Source of the DNA: CAYQTE01 sp964420285
Lineage (GTDB): Bacteria; Planctomycetota; Phycisphaerae; Tepidisphaerales; Tepidisphaeraceae
NCBI GenBank assembly: GCA_964420285.1
Contig: CAYQTE010000017.1
Span: 1 to 64,000, forward strand
Reading direction: 5' to 3'
DNA length: 64,000 nt
This document shows, piece by piece, positions 26,934 through 35,333 of the stretch. Position numbers and translations under genes: made by a program. Below the pieces are notes generated by a model. The model worked only from the letters and a program-made list of their open reading frames with translations, had not been told where the DNA came from and ran no database searches. Within the stretch, counting starts at the first letter, position 1. The number at the start of each line of letters is the position of its first letter.

Positions 26934-28676
26934 TTATCTGAAGATGATGTTGAGAATGACGGTGCAGACAAGCACGATCACACCGAGCACGACGGGCTGC
27001 TCATACCAGGGAAGATGCCCGTCCTTCACCTTGGGAGTCAGTGAATAGACCAGGCCCTTGAGTTCCTCATCGGACTTCTTCCGCGGCGTCAGCAGCGACA
27101 CAACAACCGTCACCACAACGCAACTCGAGAACGCGATCATCGCGCCGTTCCACGTCTGGGCCATGTCCGAACGGTAGTGACCCAGGACGGCCAGCCATCC
27201 GCCGTGGATGCCAGGGCCGGCCGCATCAATGGGCAGGGTTAGTCCGTGATGGATAGCCACCGCGACGGTGCCGGCGAGCAGGCCGTAGAACGCGCCGTGG
27301 CCGGTCGTCCGCTTCCAGAACATGCCCAGCATGAACGTGCCAAAGAGAGGCGCGTTGACGAAGCTGAAGACCAACTGGAGCAGGTCCATAATGTTGTTGA
27401 ACTTGTTGGCCAGGTAGGCGGCGCCGATGCTGATGACGATGCCGACCACCGTGGTCACGCGGCCGACCCAGAGATAATGCTGGTCGGATTGTTTGGGATT
27501 CAGGTAGCTTTGATAGATGTCATAGGTGAACACAGTATTGAAGGCCGTGACGTTGCCGGCCATGCCGCTCATGAACGATGCCATCAAAGCGGTCAGGCCC
27601 AGGCCGAGCAGTCCCGATGGGAAATAATGCGCCAGCATCATCGGAGTGGCCATGTTGTAGTCGTAGCTGCCGTCTGCCTTCACGGGCAAAGAGGCGCTGC
27701 CGTGGGCATAGGTCATGGCGACGGCAATCAATCCCGGCAGGATGACCAGGAAGGGGAAGAGCATCTTGGGAAAGGCGGCGATAAGCGGAGTTCGCCGGGC
27801 GGCGGACATCGAGTCGGCGGACATGGCGCGCTGCACCACCAGGAAGTCGGTGCACCAGTAGCCGAAGGACATGACAAATCCGAGTCCGAAAATCGTGGGG
27901 AACCAGCTCACGCCCAGTGGATTGTCCGCGCCTGAGGCCATGTGACCCCAGGAACTGGAATACACGCCCGGAGCCAGATGCTGGGCGTTGGAGACCATGT
28001 TCAACCGGGTCACAAGGCCGCTCCAGCCGCCAACATCCTTGAGTCCCAGGTAGACCAGGGGCAAAAAGCCCAGCACGATCAGAAAGAACTGCAAGACTTC
28101 ATTATAAATTGCCGATCGCAATCCGCCGGCCGTGATGTAGGCGAGCACGATGGCGGCCGAAACCCACAGTGACAAATCGAAATTCCAGTTGAGCAACCCG
28201 TGCAGCAGATCGGCCAGGGCGTACATGGAGATGCCGGAGGAAAAGACGGTCATCACGGCAAAGGCAATGGCGTTGAAGGCCCGGGTCTTTTCGTCGAAGC
28301 GCATCGCCAAATATTCCGGCACCGAGCGAGCCTTCGAGCCATAATAGAACGGCATCATGAAGATGCCGATGAACACCATCGCCGGGATCGCGCCAACCCA
28401 ATAGAAGTGGGCGGTCATGATGCCATACTTGGCGCCACTGGCGCCCATGCCAATGACCTCCTGAGCGCCCAGATTGGCTGAAATGAACGCCAGACCGGCA
28501 ATCCATGCCGGAATATGGCGGCCGGCCATGAAGAAATCTTCGCTGCTCTTGGTGAATCGCTCAAGGACAAAGCCAATGCCAAGGACAAACGCAAAGTAGA
28601 CAATGAGAATCGCGTAATCGATATGGCCCAGATGAAACTGGACCGCAGACGCGGCCAGAAAGATACAGTTGCCCAT
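26934..28676 (-). CDS. Sodium:solute symporter (SSS/SGLT family)
   Basis: This 580-aa transporter has about 14 membrane helices. TM1 begins HIDYAILIVYFAFVLGIGF, followed by SSEDFFMAGRHIPAW, the family signature region. LAFISANLGAQEVIGMGASG carries the Na+-site environment, and the large block around SVPEYLAMRFDEKTRAFNA is typical of sugar or inositol transporters of the SGLT branch. The substrate is not deducible, although many planctomycete members move sugars. The start codon follows AAGGAAACGGC, and it heads a two-gene operon with the small membrane protein. Confidence 0.92.
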   Translation of the reverse strand: MGNCIFLAASAVQFHLGHIDYAILIVYFAFVLGIGFVLERFTKSSEDFFMAGRHIPAWIAGLAFISANLGAQEVIGMGASGAKYGIMTAHFYWVGAIPAMVFIGIFMMPFYYGSKARSVPEYLAMRFDEKTRAFNAIAFAVMTVFSSGISMYALADLLHGLLNWNFDLSLWVSAAIVLAYITAGGLRSAIYNEVLQFFLIVLGFLPLVYLGLKDVGGWSGLVTRLNMVSNAQHLAPGVYSSSWGHMASGADNPLGVSWFPTIFGLGFVMSFGYWCTDFLVVQRAMSADSMSAARRTPLIAAFPKMLFPFLVILPGLIAVAMTYAHGSASLPVKADGSYDYNMATPMMLAHYFPSGLLGLGLTALMASFMSGMAGNVTAFNTVFTYDIYQSYLNPKQSDQHYLWVGRVTTVVGIVISIGAAYLANKFNNIMDLLQLVFSFVNAPLFGTFMLGMFWKRTTGHGAFYGLLAGTVAVAIHHGLTLPIDAAGPGIHGGWLAVLGHYRSDMAQTWNGAMIAFSSCVVVTVVVSLLTPRKKSDEELKGLVYSLTPKVKDGHLPWYEQPVVLGVIVLVCTVILNIIFR

Positions 28677-28898
28677 GCCGTTTCCTTGCCAGAATTGTCA
28701 GAACCGTTCACTCCGCCAGCAAAATGCACAACTTACGGCCGGGCAGCATAATAAGGCCGATCTGGCCTGTCCAGTTTGGGCCCTTCTAGCAACCGGCCGG
28801 GGCGTGCCAAGACCGCCAGCCCTGCCCGACGCGCGTCTCGTGCCGCGGCCTGCTTTTTCGCCGGATGTGCGGTAACATGCCGGCGGAGGAACTCAATC

Positions 28899-29768
28899 AT
28901 GGCTCTGCTCGCTCGTCGGCTGTCGGCCCTTTTGCTCCTGCCCCTGTATCTGGCTTCGCCCCTTCGCGCCCAGCCGGCGCCTGTCGCGACACAGCCCGCG
29001 ACCCGACCGGCCGTAACCGATCCCAATTCCGGGCCGCCGGATGTGGCAGCGCCCAAGACCAATGCCGCCGGCCAGAACGACGCCGGGTTCAGGTCCATGC
29101 ACCAGAGTTTTCTCGCCCGCGGCAAGGCCGGCCCCATCGGCGTGCTCTTCCTGGGCGATTCGATCACCCAGTTCTGGAGCAGAACGCCGGCGGCCCAGGC
29201 CGTGTTCGATGCCCATTACGCCAAGTATCAGCCCGCCAATTTCGGCATCAGCGGCGATAAGACCCAGCACGTTCTATGGCGCATAGAAAACGGCGAACTG
29301 GACGGCATCCACCCCTGCGTCGTCGTCCTGCTCATCGGCACCAACAACTTCCGCGACCCCGAGGATGCCATCTACCGCGGCGACAAGAAAATCATCGACG
29401 AAATCCACCAGAAACTCCCCGATTCCGGCCTCATCATCATGGGAATCTTCCCCCGCGGCGATGGACGCACCAACGCCCTGCTCGACTCGCGCTACCCCGA
29501 CGGCCCGCACATCATCGACGGCCGGGCCAAGCTCCAGGCGGTCAACGCCCAACTTGCCAAGCTCGACGACGGCAAGAAGACCCGCTACCTGGACATCTGG
29601 GACAAGCTGCTCGATTCCAACGGCATGCTGACGACGGACATCATGGCCGACTACTTGCATCCGACGACCAAGGGATATCAAATCTGGGCCGACGCCATGC
29701 AGCCGTTGCTCGACGAAATGATGGCCGGTGGACCGGCAACCGCGCCGACGACAGCGCCGGCGAAATAG
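28899..29768 (+). CDS. Secreted SGNH/GDSL hydrolase, paralog 1
   Basis: A 289-aa esterase of the SGNH fold resembling platelet-activating-factor acetylhydrolase-type proteins. The signal peptide (residues 1-25, ending SPLRAQ) is followed by a Pro/Ala linker. Catalytic Ser lies in LFLGDSITQFW (block I), Gly in NFGISGDKTQH (block II), Asn in IGTNNF (block III), and the Asp/His pair in DYLHPTTKGYQIW (block V). SD GGAGGA lies eight bases before ATG 28899. The next gene is a tandem duplicate. It probably deacetylates polysaccharide or other acyl esters outside the cytoplasm. Confidence 0.9.
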   Translation: MALLARRLSALLLLPLYLASPLRAQPAPVATQPATRPAVTDPNSGPPDVAAPKTNAAGQNDAGFRSMHQSFLARGKAGPIGVLFLGDSITQFWSRTPAAQAVFDAHYAKYQPANFGISGDKTQHVLWRIENGELDGIHPCVVVLLIGTNNFRDPEDAIYRGDKKIIDEIHQKLPDSGLIIMGIFPRGDGRTNALLDSRYPDGPHIIDGRAKLQAVNAQLAKLDDGKKTRYLDIWDKLLDSNGMLTTDIMADYLHPTTKGYQIWADAMQPLLDEMMAGGPATAPTTAPAK

Positions 29769-29813
29769 CCGCCAGATCGCGTTGAAGGACATTTTGCCTC
29801 AAGGAGAACCGAC

Positions 29814-30656
29814 ATGACCACACGCACGCCTCGAATAATTGCCAGTTTGCTGCTGGCCCTTTTCCTCACCACGCTGGCGCAGGCACAGCCGACCACCGCC
29901 CCCGCCACACAGCCCGGCGGCCGGGGCGCACGCGCTCGCGGGCCGGCAGGACCTGATCCCAATTCCGGCCCGTCGGACGTCGCGTTTGAAAAGACCGGCC
30001 GGGGCGGCACCGCCGATCCGACCTTCGTAACCCGGCACAACAGCTTCCTCGCCCGCGGCAAGGCCGGTCCCATCGGCGTCCTGTTCATGGGCGATTCCAT
30101 CACCGAAGGCTGGCGCAACACCGGCGCCGCCGACATCTTCACCGCCCATTACGGCAAATACGACCCGGCCAATTTCGGCATCGGCGGCGATAAGACCCAG
30201 CATGTCCTGTGGCGCATCGACAACGGCGAACTGGATGGCATCCACCCCAAGGTCGTCGTCCTGATGATCGGCACCAACAACATCGGCGACTCTCAGGAAG
30301 CCATCTATCGCGGCGTCAAGAAAATCATCGACGAGACCCAGGCCAAGCTCCCTGATGCCAGGCAGCTTGTGCTGGGCATCTTCCCCCGCGGCCACGACCC
30401 GGCCACCGAACCCAACACCGTCGCCATGCGCGCCAAGATCACCTGGGTCAATTCCCAGCTTGCCAAGCTCGATGATGGCAGCAAAATCCGCTATCTCGAC
30501 ATCGGCCCCAAGTTCCTCGACCCCACCGGCATTCTCGCCCAGCCGATCATGCGCGACTATCTCCACCCCACCACGGCCGGCTACCAGATCTGGGCCGAAT
30601 CCATGCAGCCACTGCTGGATGAGATGATGAAAGGCTACACACCGGCGGCGAAGTGA
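29814..30656 (+). CDS. Secreted SGNH/GDSL hydrolase, paralog 2
   Basis: This 280-aa tandem paralog of the previous gene is 45 bp downstream and carries the same catalytic blocks: FMGDSITEGW, NFGIGGDKTQH, IGTNNIGD and DYLHPTTAGYQIW. The signal peptide ends TLAQAQ. The mature proteins share long identical stretches around all catalytic blocks (for example HVLWRI-x-NGELDGIHP), while the N-terminal linkers differ. This suggests a fairly recent duplication with possible substrate divergence. Both carry the same conserved phrase DPNSGPxDVA after the linker. Confidence 0.9.
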   Translation: MTTRTPRIIASLLLALFLTTLAQAQPTTAPATQPGGRGARARGPAGPDPNSGPSDVAFEKTGRGGTADPTFVTRHNSFLARGKAGPIGVLFMGDSITEGWRNTGAADIFTAHYGKYDPANFGIGGDKTQHVLWRIDNGELDGIHPKVVVLMIGTNNIGDSQEAIYRGVKKIIDETQAKLPDARQLVLGIFPRGHDPATEPNTVAMRAKITWVNSQLAKLDDGSKIRYLDIGPKFLDPTGILAQPIMRDYLHPTTAGYQIWAESMQPLLDEMMKGYTPAAK

Positions 30657-30769
30657 GAAGCGAATAAGCCGTCAAGCCAATTGGTGGGCACCGCCCACCT
30701 GTTCCCTGGTCGGGCTGGCCCGGGCGATGAGTCTCTGCGCCCAGGGCCACGTAAATTCGGAGAATCCTC

Positions 30770-30810
30770 TTGACGCGCCCCGGTGATTAGTGTTATATAT
30801 CTATAATCAC
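30770..30810 (+). promoter_or_regulatory. Promoter with palindromic operator of the GntR-ABC operon
   Basis: TTGACG (30770-30775) and a TATATA box (30794-30799) are spaced 18 bases apart. The imperfect palindrome GTGTTATATATCTATAATCAC (30790-30810) covers the -10 region and ends 11 bases before the GntR start. A GntR dimer bound there would block transcription, which fits autorepression in the YtrA branch. Confidence 0.6.
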
Positions 30811-30821
30811 TTAGGAAGCCC

Positions 30822-31235
30822 ATGTTCATCCGCGTGGAATCAACCTCGGGCGTGCCGATCATCCGGCAGATTGGCGATCAGATTCGCAGCCTCGCCGCCA
30901 GCGGGGCGCTGGCGCCGGGGGACCGGCTGCCCAGCGTCCGCCAACTCGCGCGCGAACTGCTCGTCAATCAGAACACCATCCTCCGCGTCTACGAACGCCT
31001 GACGGCCGAGGGATTGCTCGAGCGCCGCCAGGGCGATGGAACCTATGTCGCCGACACTCTGCCGCGCGGGCGGGTGAAGGTGCAGCGGGAACTCCTCGAA
31101 CAGGAAATCGACCGCCTTGCCCATCGCGCCCTGGATTTGGGCGTCTCGTTGGACGAACTGCGCAAGCTGTTCGATGCCTCTTATCTCCGCATCGAAAAGG
31201 AACGTGCCGTCAGCGAACAAAAGGCAAAGCCATGA
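30822..31235 (+). CDS. GntR-family (YtrA-type) transcriptional repressor
   Basis: A 137-aa regulator with an N-terminal winged helix (PIIRQIGDQIRSLAASGAL, LPSVRQLARELLVNQNTI) and a short C-terminal helical dimerisation arm rather than a ligand-binding domain, as in the YtrA subfamily. These proteins control ABC exporters encoded beside them. The stop codon overlaps the ATP-binding protein start (ATGA), so translation is coupled. The signal is probably cell-envelope stress or an antibiotic, by analogy only. Confidence 0.9.
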   Translation: MFIRVESTSGVPIIRQIGDQIRSLAASGALAPGDRLPSVRQLARELLVNQNTILRVYERLTAEGLLERRQGDGTYVADTLPRGRVKVQRELLEQEIDRLAHRALDLGVSLDELRKLFDASYLRIEKERAVSEQKAKP

Positions 31236-32152
31236 CCGACCAGCCCATCATCGAAATGCGCGGCATCACCAAGTCCTTCGGCAAGAAACCCGTCCTGCGC
31301 GGAGTGGATTTGAGCGTGCCGCCGGGGCAGACATTCGCCTTTCTCGGCCGCAACGGGGCGGGAAAGACCACCACCATCCGCATGCTGCTGGGCTTGCTGC
31401 ATCCGGATTCGGGGACTGTGCGCGTGCTGGGTCTGGACCCCAAGACCAGCGCCCTGGAGATTCGCCGCCGAGTGGGTTACGTGGCGGAGGATCAGTCGAT
31501 GTTCGGCTGGATGCGCGTGAGGGAATTGCTGTCATTCATCGCGCCGTTCTACCCGACATGGGAGGCCGCGTGGGCCAAAGACCTCAGCGATCGCTTTGAA
31601 TTGCCCCTGAAGACCCGCGTGAAACATCTCTCCAAGGGACAGGGTGCGCGGGTGGCGCTGCTCCTGGCGCTGGCGCATCGGCCGCGGCTGGTGATCCTCG
31701 ACGATCCGACGCTGGGTCTGGACCCGATCATGCGCAAGGAATTTCTGCGCGACCTTGTCACTCACCTGCAGGGCGAGAACGTCAGCGTGTTTTTCAGTTC
31801 GCACCTGCTCTACGAGATCGAGCCGGTGGCCGATTCGGTGGTGATTCTCGATCACGGCCGGGTCGTGCGCCAGGCGGCCACCGAAGATCTGCGCGCGGCC
31901 GTCAAGCGTCTGGTGGCGCCGATCGAGGCGGCGGAGGTTCTGCGGAAATTGCCGGGGGTGCTGGATTTCAGCCGCAACGGCCGGCAGGTGACGGTGGTGA
32001 CGGAAACCATCGAGCCGGCCCGCGCAGCATTGCGAGCGGCGGGAGTCAGCGCCCAGGAATTCGATTTGAATCTGGACGAGATTTTCGAGGCCTACGTCAT
32101 CGGCCGAAAGGAGGGCTCCGATGCGCAAACTGATTTGGAAAGAGTGGCATGA
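31232..32152 (+). CDS. ABC transporter ATP-binding protein (ABC-2 type)
   Basis: This 306-aa nucleotide-binding subunit has Walker A GRNGAGKTT, a Q-loop near VGYVAEDQSMF and a degenerate signature LSKGQGARVALLLALAH. Walker B is VILDDPTLGLD, and the H-loop lies in FSSHLLYEI. The signature LSKGQ in place of LSGGQ is common in ABC-2 drug/lantibiotic exporters. A C-terminal ~90-residue extension (from RLVAPIEA) resembles the BcrA/YtrB type. It drives the two permease proteins encoded immediately downstream. Confidence 0.92.
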   Translation: MTDQPIIEMRGITKSFGKKPVLRGVDLSVPPGQTFAFLGRNGAGKTTTIRMLLGLLHPDSGTVRVLGLDPKTSALEIRRRVGYVAEDQSMFGWMRVRELLSFIAPFYPTWEAAWAKDLSDRFELPLKTRVKHLSKGQGARVALLLALAHRPRLVILDDPTLGLDPIMRKEFLRDLVTHLQGENVSVFFSSHLLYEIEPVADSVVILDHGRVVRQAATEDLRAAVKRLVAPIEAAEVLRKLPGVLDFSRNGRQVTVVTETIEPARAALRAAGVSAQEFDLNLDEIFEAYVIGRKEGSDAQTDLERVA

Positions 32153-32855
32153 GCAAAGCTGGAAGCTCGGTTTCGGCTGCGTGGTGCTGGGGGCTCTGGC
32201 GGTGATCGGCCTGCAGGCACGGATCGTGGCGGATGAGACCATGATGATGTGGGTCTGCTTCCTCGGCCTGACATTGTTGCCGGTGCTGTCGAGCATGGGC
32301 CTGATCCCGGCCGAGCGAGCCGAGGGGAGTTTTGAATCGCTGCTGTCGCTGCCGATCGCGCCGTGGAAAATCCTGGCGGTAAAAACTGCAATGGGTGTTC
32401 TCCTGTGCGCCATTCCAATGCTGCTGGCGGCTGGGGCGAGCGTCTATATGGCCGGCGGGCGGGAAATGACCACTGCCGCAATTGTCGATCTCTACGGCCG
32501 AAGCACGTTGACGGCACTCTCGCTGTTCATTTGGATGCTGGCGCTGACGGCGCACTTGCCGAGCGAGGCGCGGGCAGGTCTGGTCGGCTTAGGCATCCTG
32601 ATCTTCTGGATGTTGGCGACGATGGGATTGTCGGCCGGGCCGATGGAGGACTATGCGTTCCAGCACGAAAGCGGATTTGTCCAAAGGACTCTGCTGGCCG
32701 CATCGCCGCTGGCGTTTGTATACCGCTTTGACAGCTATAGTGCCGGCGCTCGACCGCCGACGATGGCGATGGCCGCTGGAATACAAGTGCTGGTCGCGGC
32801 GGCGCTGCTGGCGTGGGCCAGATTCCAATTCACCGCCGGGGAGGGCCGAAAATGA
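32121..32855 (+). CDS. ABC-2 type permease subunit
   Basis: A 244-aa membrane protein with six predicted helices. It overlaps the ATPase gene by 32 bases and is preceded by a strong AAAGGAGGG site seven bases before ATG 32121. The N-terminal MRKLIWKEWHEQSWK is the same type of cytosolic coupling segment as in the next gene (SLIWKEWRETRIY). This suggests that the two form a heterodimeric transmembrane pore with the ATPase. No extracellular domain is visible. Confidence 0.82.
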   Translation: MRKLIWKEWHEQSWKLGFGCVVLGALAVIGLQARIVADETMMMWVCFLGLTLLPVLSSMGLIPAERAEGSFESLLSLPIAPWKILAVKTAMGVLLCAIPMLLAAGASVYMAGGREMTTAAIVDLYGRSTLTALSLFIWMLALTAHLPSEARAGLVGLGILIFWMLATMGLSAGPMEDYAFQHESGFVQRTLLAASPLAFVYRFDSYSAGARPPTMAMAAGIQVLVAAALLAWARFQFTAGEGRK

Positions 32856-34678
32856 AAGCCTCCACGTCTCTTATCTGGAAAGAATGGCGCGAGACCCGCA
32901 TTTATTTGTGGATTGGCCTGGGCGTGTTTCTCGGCCTGCCGCTGATCGGCGGGATCGAGGCGGCGATGCGGCACATGGGGCCGCGATTCGATATCCCCGT
33001 CGAGCTGTTTGTGATCCCCTTGGGCGGCGTGCTGGCGATTTTCGTGGCGGTCGGCGAAACCTGCCGTGATTTCGACGGCCACATCGCGGATTTCTGGCGG
33101 GCACGGCCGGTGGGAATTATCCGCTGGATGCTGATTAAGTATCTGGTCGGACTGGTTGTCGTGATCGTGTCATGCGCGATGCCACTGTTGGTGCAGTATT
33201 GTCTGGACCGCGAGAGTGGGGATTTGATCGTGCTGATCTGGTTCCCTTTTTTGTGGGCGGCGATGTACAGCATCGGGTTTCTGGCCGGGTGTTTGCTGCG
33301 CCGCACGGCCCACGCCGCGACACTGGCGCTGGGCGTGATGCTGCTGGTCTGGTTCCTGCCGATCATTCTCCGATTCCTGAGTTGGATGAACATCTGGTCG
33401 GTCCTCGACGTGGGCACAGCGGCGTATTGGGATCCTCAGCCGTTGTTCGGCCGGACGCTGGTGGAATTCGGGGTCGGAATGCTCGTGTTGTCGGCGACGG
33501 CATTGGCGGCCGCGCTGCTGGCGGTCAGGCGGGATTGGGTCATTGAATCGAGCGGGAAAATGATGTACGGCACGATCGCCGGCGCGGTGCTGCTGTTCCT
33601 GGGATCGCTGGTGCTTCAACTGGGGACGAATCTGCCGGTGCTTCAGCAGATCGAACTGCGCCAGGACGAGCAGGTTCGGGACATATGGGCTTCTGGCGAG
33701 CAGTACTTTGTTGAGACTTGGATGCCGACCCCCGAAAGCTATGTTGAATACTATCGCACATTGCGGGTGACGCCGTTGGGAATCGAGTTGGGTCCGCCGG
33801 GCGATATTGGTGCGGTGGGTGGTTCCAACGCCTTCGTGCGGCGCATATCGGCGCCGGGAAGTGCGGATATTGGATATCGCGCCATAAGCGATGCTGATAG
33901 TTTGGCTGAATTACTTCAGGTCTTATCTCACCCGGACAATTCCATTGTCGCGTCGCTGCCGCTTTGGAAAATCGACGCCAATGCTCAGAACCGGTCCCGC
34001 GCGGACGCCGATTTGTATGCCTGGCAGGATCGCCTGTATGTCATGAAGTTGAGCTTGAGTTACCCGACACCGGAAGGCTGGACGTTTTCCTTCACCGGCC
34101 TAACGACCTTCGACATCACCGACCCGCGCAGCCCGCGCCTCATATCCGATGGTCCGATTGACTATGGCCGTGTCTTCTTCAATGTGGCCCCCGATGAGAT
34201 CGACATACCGCTGCCGCCGATTCCCGACATGCCGGCGGCCGAGCGCCTGAAGGCGGCGCTGGGCAACGGCTGGCGTTTGGGCCAATTCGAAGGCGATGTC
34301 CTGCTTCTCCAGACGCGCGAACTATCAGAATATCGATTGACGAAAATCACCGATGCCGTTGCGACATTCAAGAAAGTCGGCGACTTCCGCCTGCCCCTGC
34401 TGAGCGATGTCTTTGGCAAGCTCGGGTATGGTGAATCCTGGCTGCAAAACGGCCTGGTGTATGCCTCCACTGTCGTCGGACGCCCACAAGCGCAAAGCGG
34501 CGTGAATCCGAGCATAACGGTTTTCGACACGCGCTCGCCGCATCCCTTTCGGGCCGTGGGCCATTTCGCCGCGCCCGGCCTGAGCGCGGTCTGCCCGCTC
34601 CCCGACGGCCGGACCATCGCCGCCGGCGGCAACAAAATCTGGCTCCTCGGCCCGCCGCCCAGGCCTGCGGGGAATTAG
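32852..34678 (+). CDS. ABC-2 permease fused to a large extracytoplasmic domain
   Basis: This 608-aa protein overlaps the previous stop (ATGA). Residues 1-260 contain six membrane helices of an ABC-2 permease, beginning LIWKEWRETRIYLWIGLG. After a final helix (TIAGAVLLFLGSLVLQLG) comes a soluble region of about 330 residues. It has repeated beta segments and phrases such as FDITDPRSPRL, VFDTRSPHPFRAV and GGNKIWLL, which look like an LVIVD-type beta-propeller. A permease carrying its own propeller is unusual and points to binding of a surface ligand or substrate outside the membrane. Confidence 0.8.
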   Translation: MKASTSLIWKEWRETRIYLWIGLGVFLGLPLIGGIEAAMRHMGPRFDIPVELFVIPLGGVLAIFVAVGETCRDFDGHIADFWRARPVGIIRWMLIKYLVGLVVVIVSCAMPLLVQYCLDRESGDLIVLIWFPFLWAAMYSIGFLAGCLLRRTAHAATLALGVMLLVWFLPIILRFLSWMNIWSVLDVGTAAYWDPQPLFGRTLVEFGVGMLVLSATALAAALLAVRRDWVIESSGKMMYGTIAGAVLLFLGSLVLQLGTNLPVLQQIELRQDEQVRDIWASGEQYFVETWMPTPESYVEYYRTLRVTPLGIELGPPGDIGAVGGSNAFVRRISAPGSADIGYRAISDADSLAELLQVLSHPDNSIVASLPLWKIDANAQNRSRADADLYAWQDRLYVMKLSLSYPTPEGWTFSFTGLTTFDITDPRSPRLISDGPIDYGRVFFNVAPDEIDIPLPPIPDMPAAERLKAALGNGWRLGQFEGDVLLLQTRELSEYRLTKITDAVATFKKVGDFRLPLLSDVFGKLGYGESWLQNGLVYASTVVGRPQAQSGVNPSITVFDTRSPHPFRAVGHFAAPGLSAVCPLPDGRTIAAGGNKIWLLGPPPRPAGN

Positions 34679-34718
34679 CGCGGAGGGCACTACCGGTGTC
34701 GGCGCTATTCAATTCTGT

Positions 34719-34947
34719 TTAGCGTCCCAGCAGTTGCATGAACTGTTCGACCGTCAAACCGGCGTCGGTAATGATGCGGCGCAGCGTGCCCGAGCGGATT
34801 TGCTTGTGATCCGGCACGACGGCCCGCGTAGGGATCGTCGCGGCGCAAGATCATGTGGCTGCCGGTCTGGCGGCGGAAGATGAATCCGGCGCGTTCCAAG
34901 GCGGCGCGAACTTCACGGCCGGACAAGTCGGTGGGAAGTTTGGCCAT
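34719..34947 (-). pseudogene. Frameshifted HicA toxin gene
   Basis: The start at ATG 34947 has AAGGA eight bases upstream. The first ~42 codons read as a HicA toxin (DLSGREVRAALERAGFIF ... TGSHMILRRDDPYA). The frame then shifts within TACGCGGGCCGTC (around 34819-34833). In the other frame the remainder of HicA continues intact (VVPDHKQIRSGTLRRI, then DAGLTVEQFMQLL) to a TAA at 34719-34721. A two-base loss or one-base gain would explain it. It is either a real inactivating mutation or an assembly error in a GC run. Confidence 0.8.
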
Positions 34948-34982
34948 GCGCGGCATCCTTGCTGGTGGCGGAGCATTCGTGC

Positions 34983-35198
34983 TCACGCCGCGTCAGGGTC
35001 AACAAACTCCAAGCCGGCTTCGGTCGGGACGGGATCGCCGGCATCCTTACAGTCCTGAACGTACAATTCGATCGCCTCGCGAATATTGGCCAGCGCCGCG
35101 GCGCGGTTGTCGCCCTGGCTGACGCAGCCCGGCAATGCGGGCACGCTGGCAACATAGCCTCCGTCGGCTTCCTGCTCCAAGACAACCGTATATCGCAT
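34983..35198 (-). CDS. hicB: HicB-like antitoxin
   Basis: A 71-aa HicB-fold antitoxin: RYTVVLEQEADGGYVASVPA, then LPGCVSQGDNRAAALANI, the classic HicB core. It lacks a C-terminal DNA-binding domain. AGGAG lies eight bases before ATG 35198. It sits just upstream of the frameshifted hicA in antitoxin-first order, the reverse of the other HicAB pair in this window. If the toxin is truly dead, this is an orphan antitoxin. Confidence 0.88.
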   Translation of the reverse strand: MRYTVVLEQEADGGYVASVPALPGCVSQGDNRAAALANIREAIELYVQDCKDAGDPVPTEAGLEFVDPDAA

Positions 35199-35333
35199 CT
35201 GTGCTTCTCCTGATCGACAGGTACACGCATCGCTCGTCTCGCATCCCGCCCCCGCAGCCCCAGTCAACGCCTCGGGTGCGAAGTCGCCGCTGACACGGAA
35301 ACATCATAGCAACGAATTGGCGCACATGCTCGG

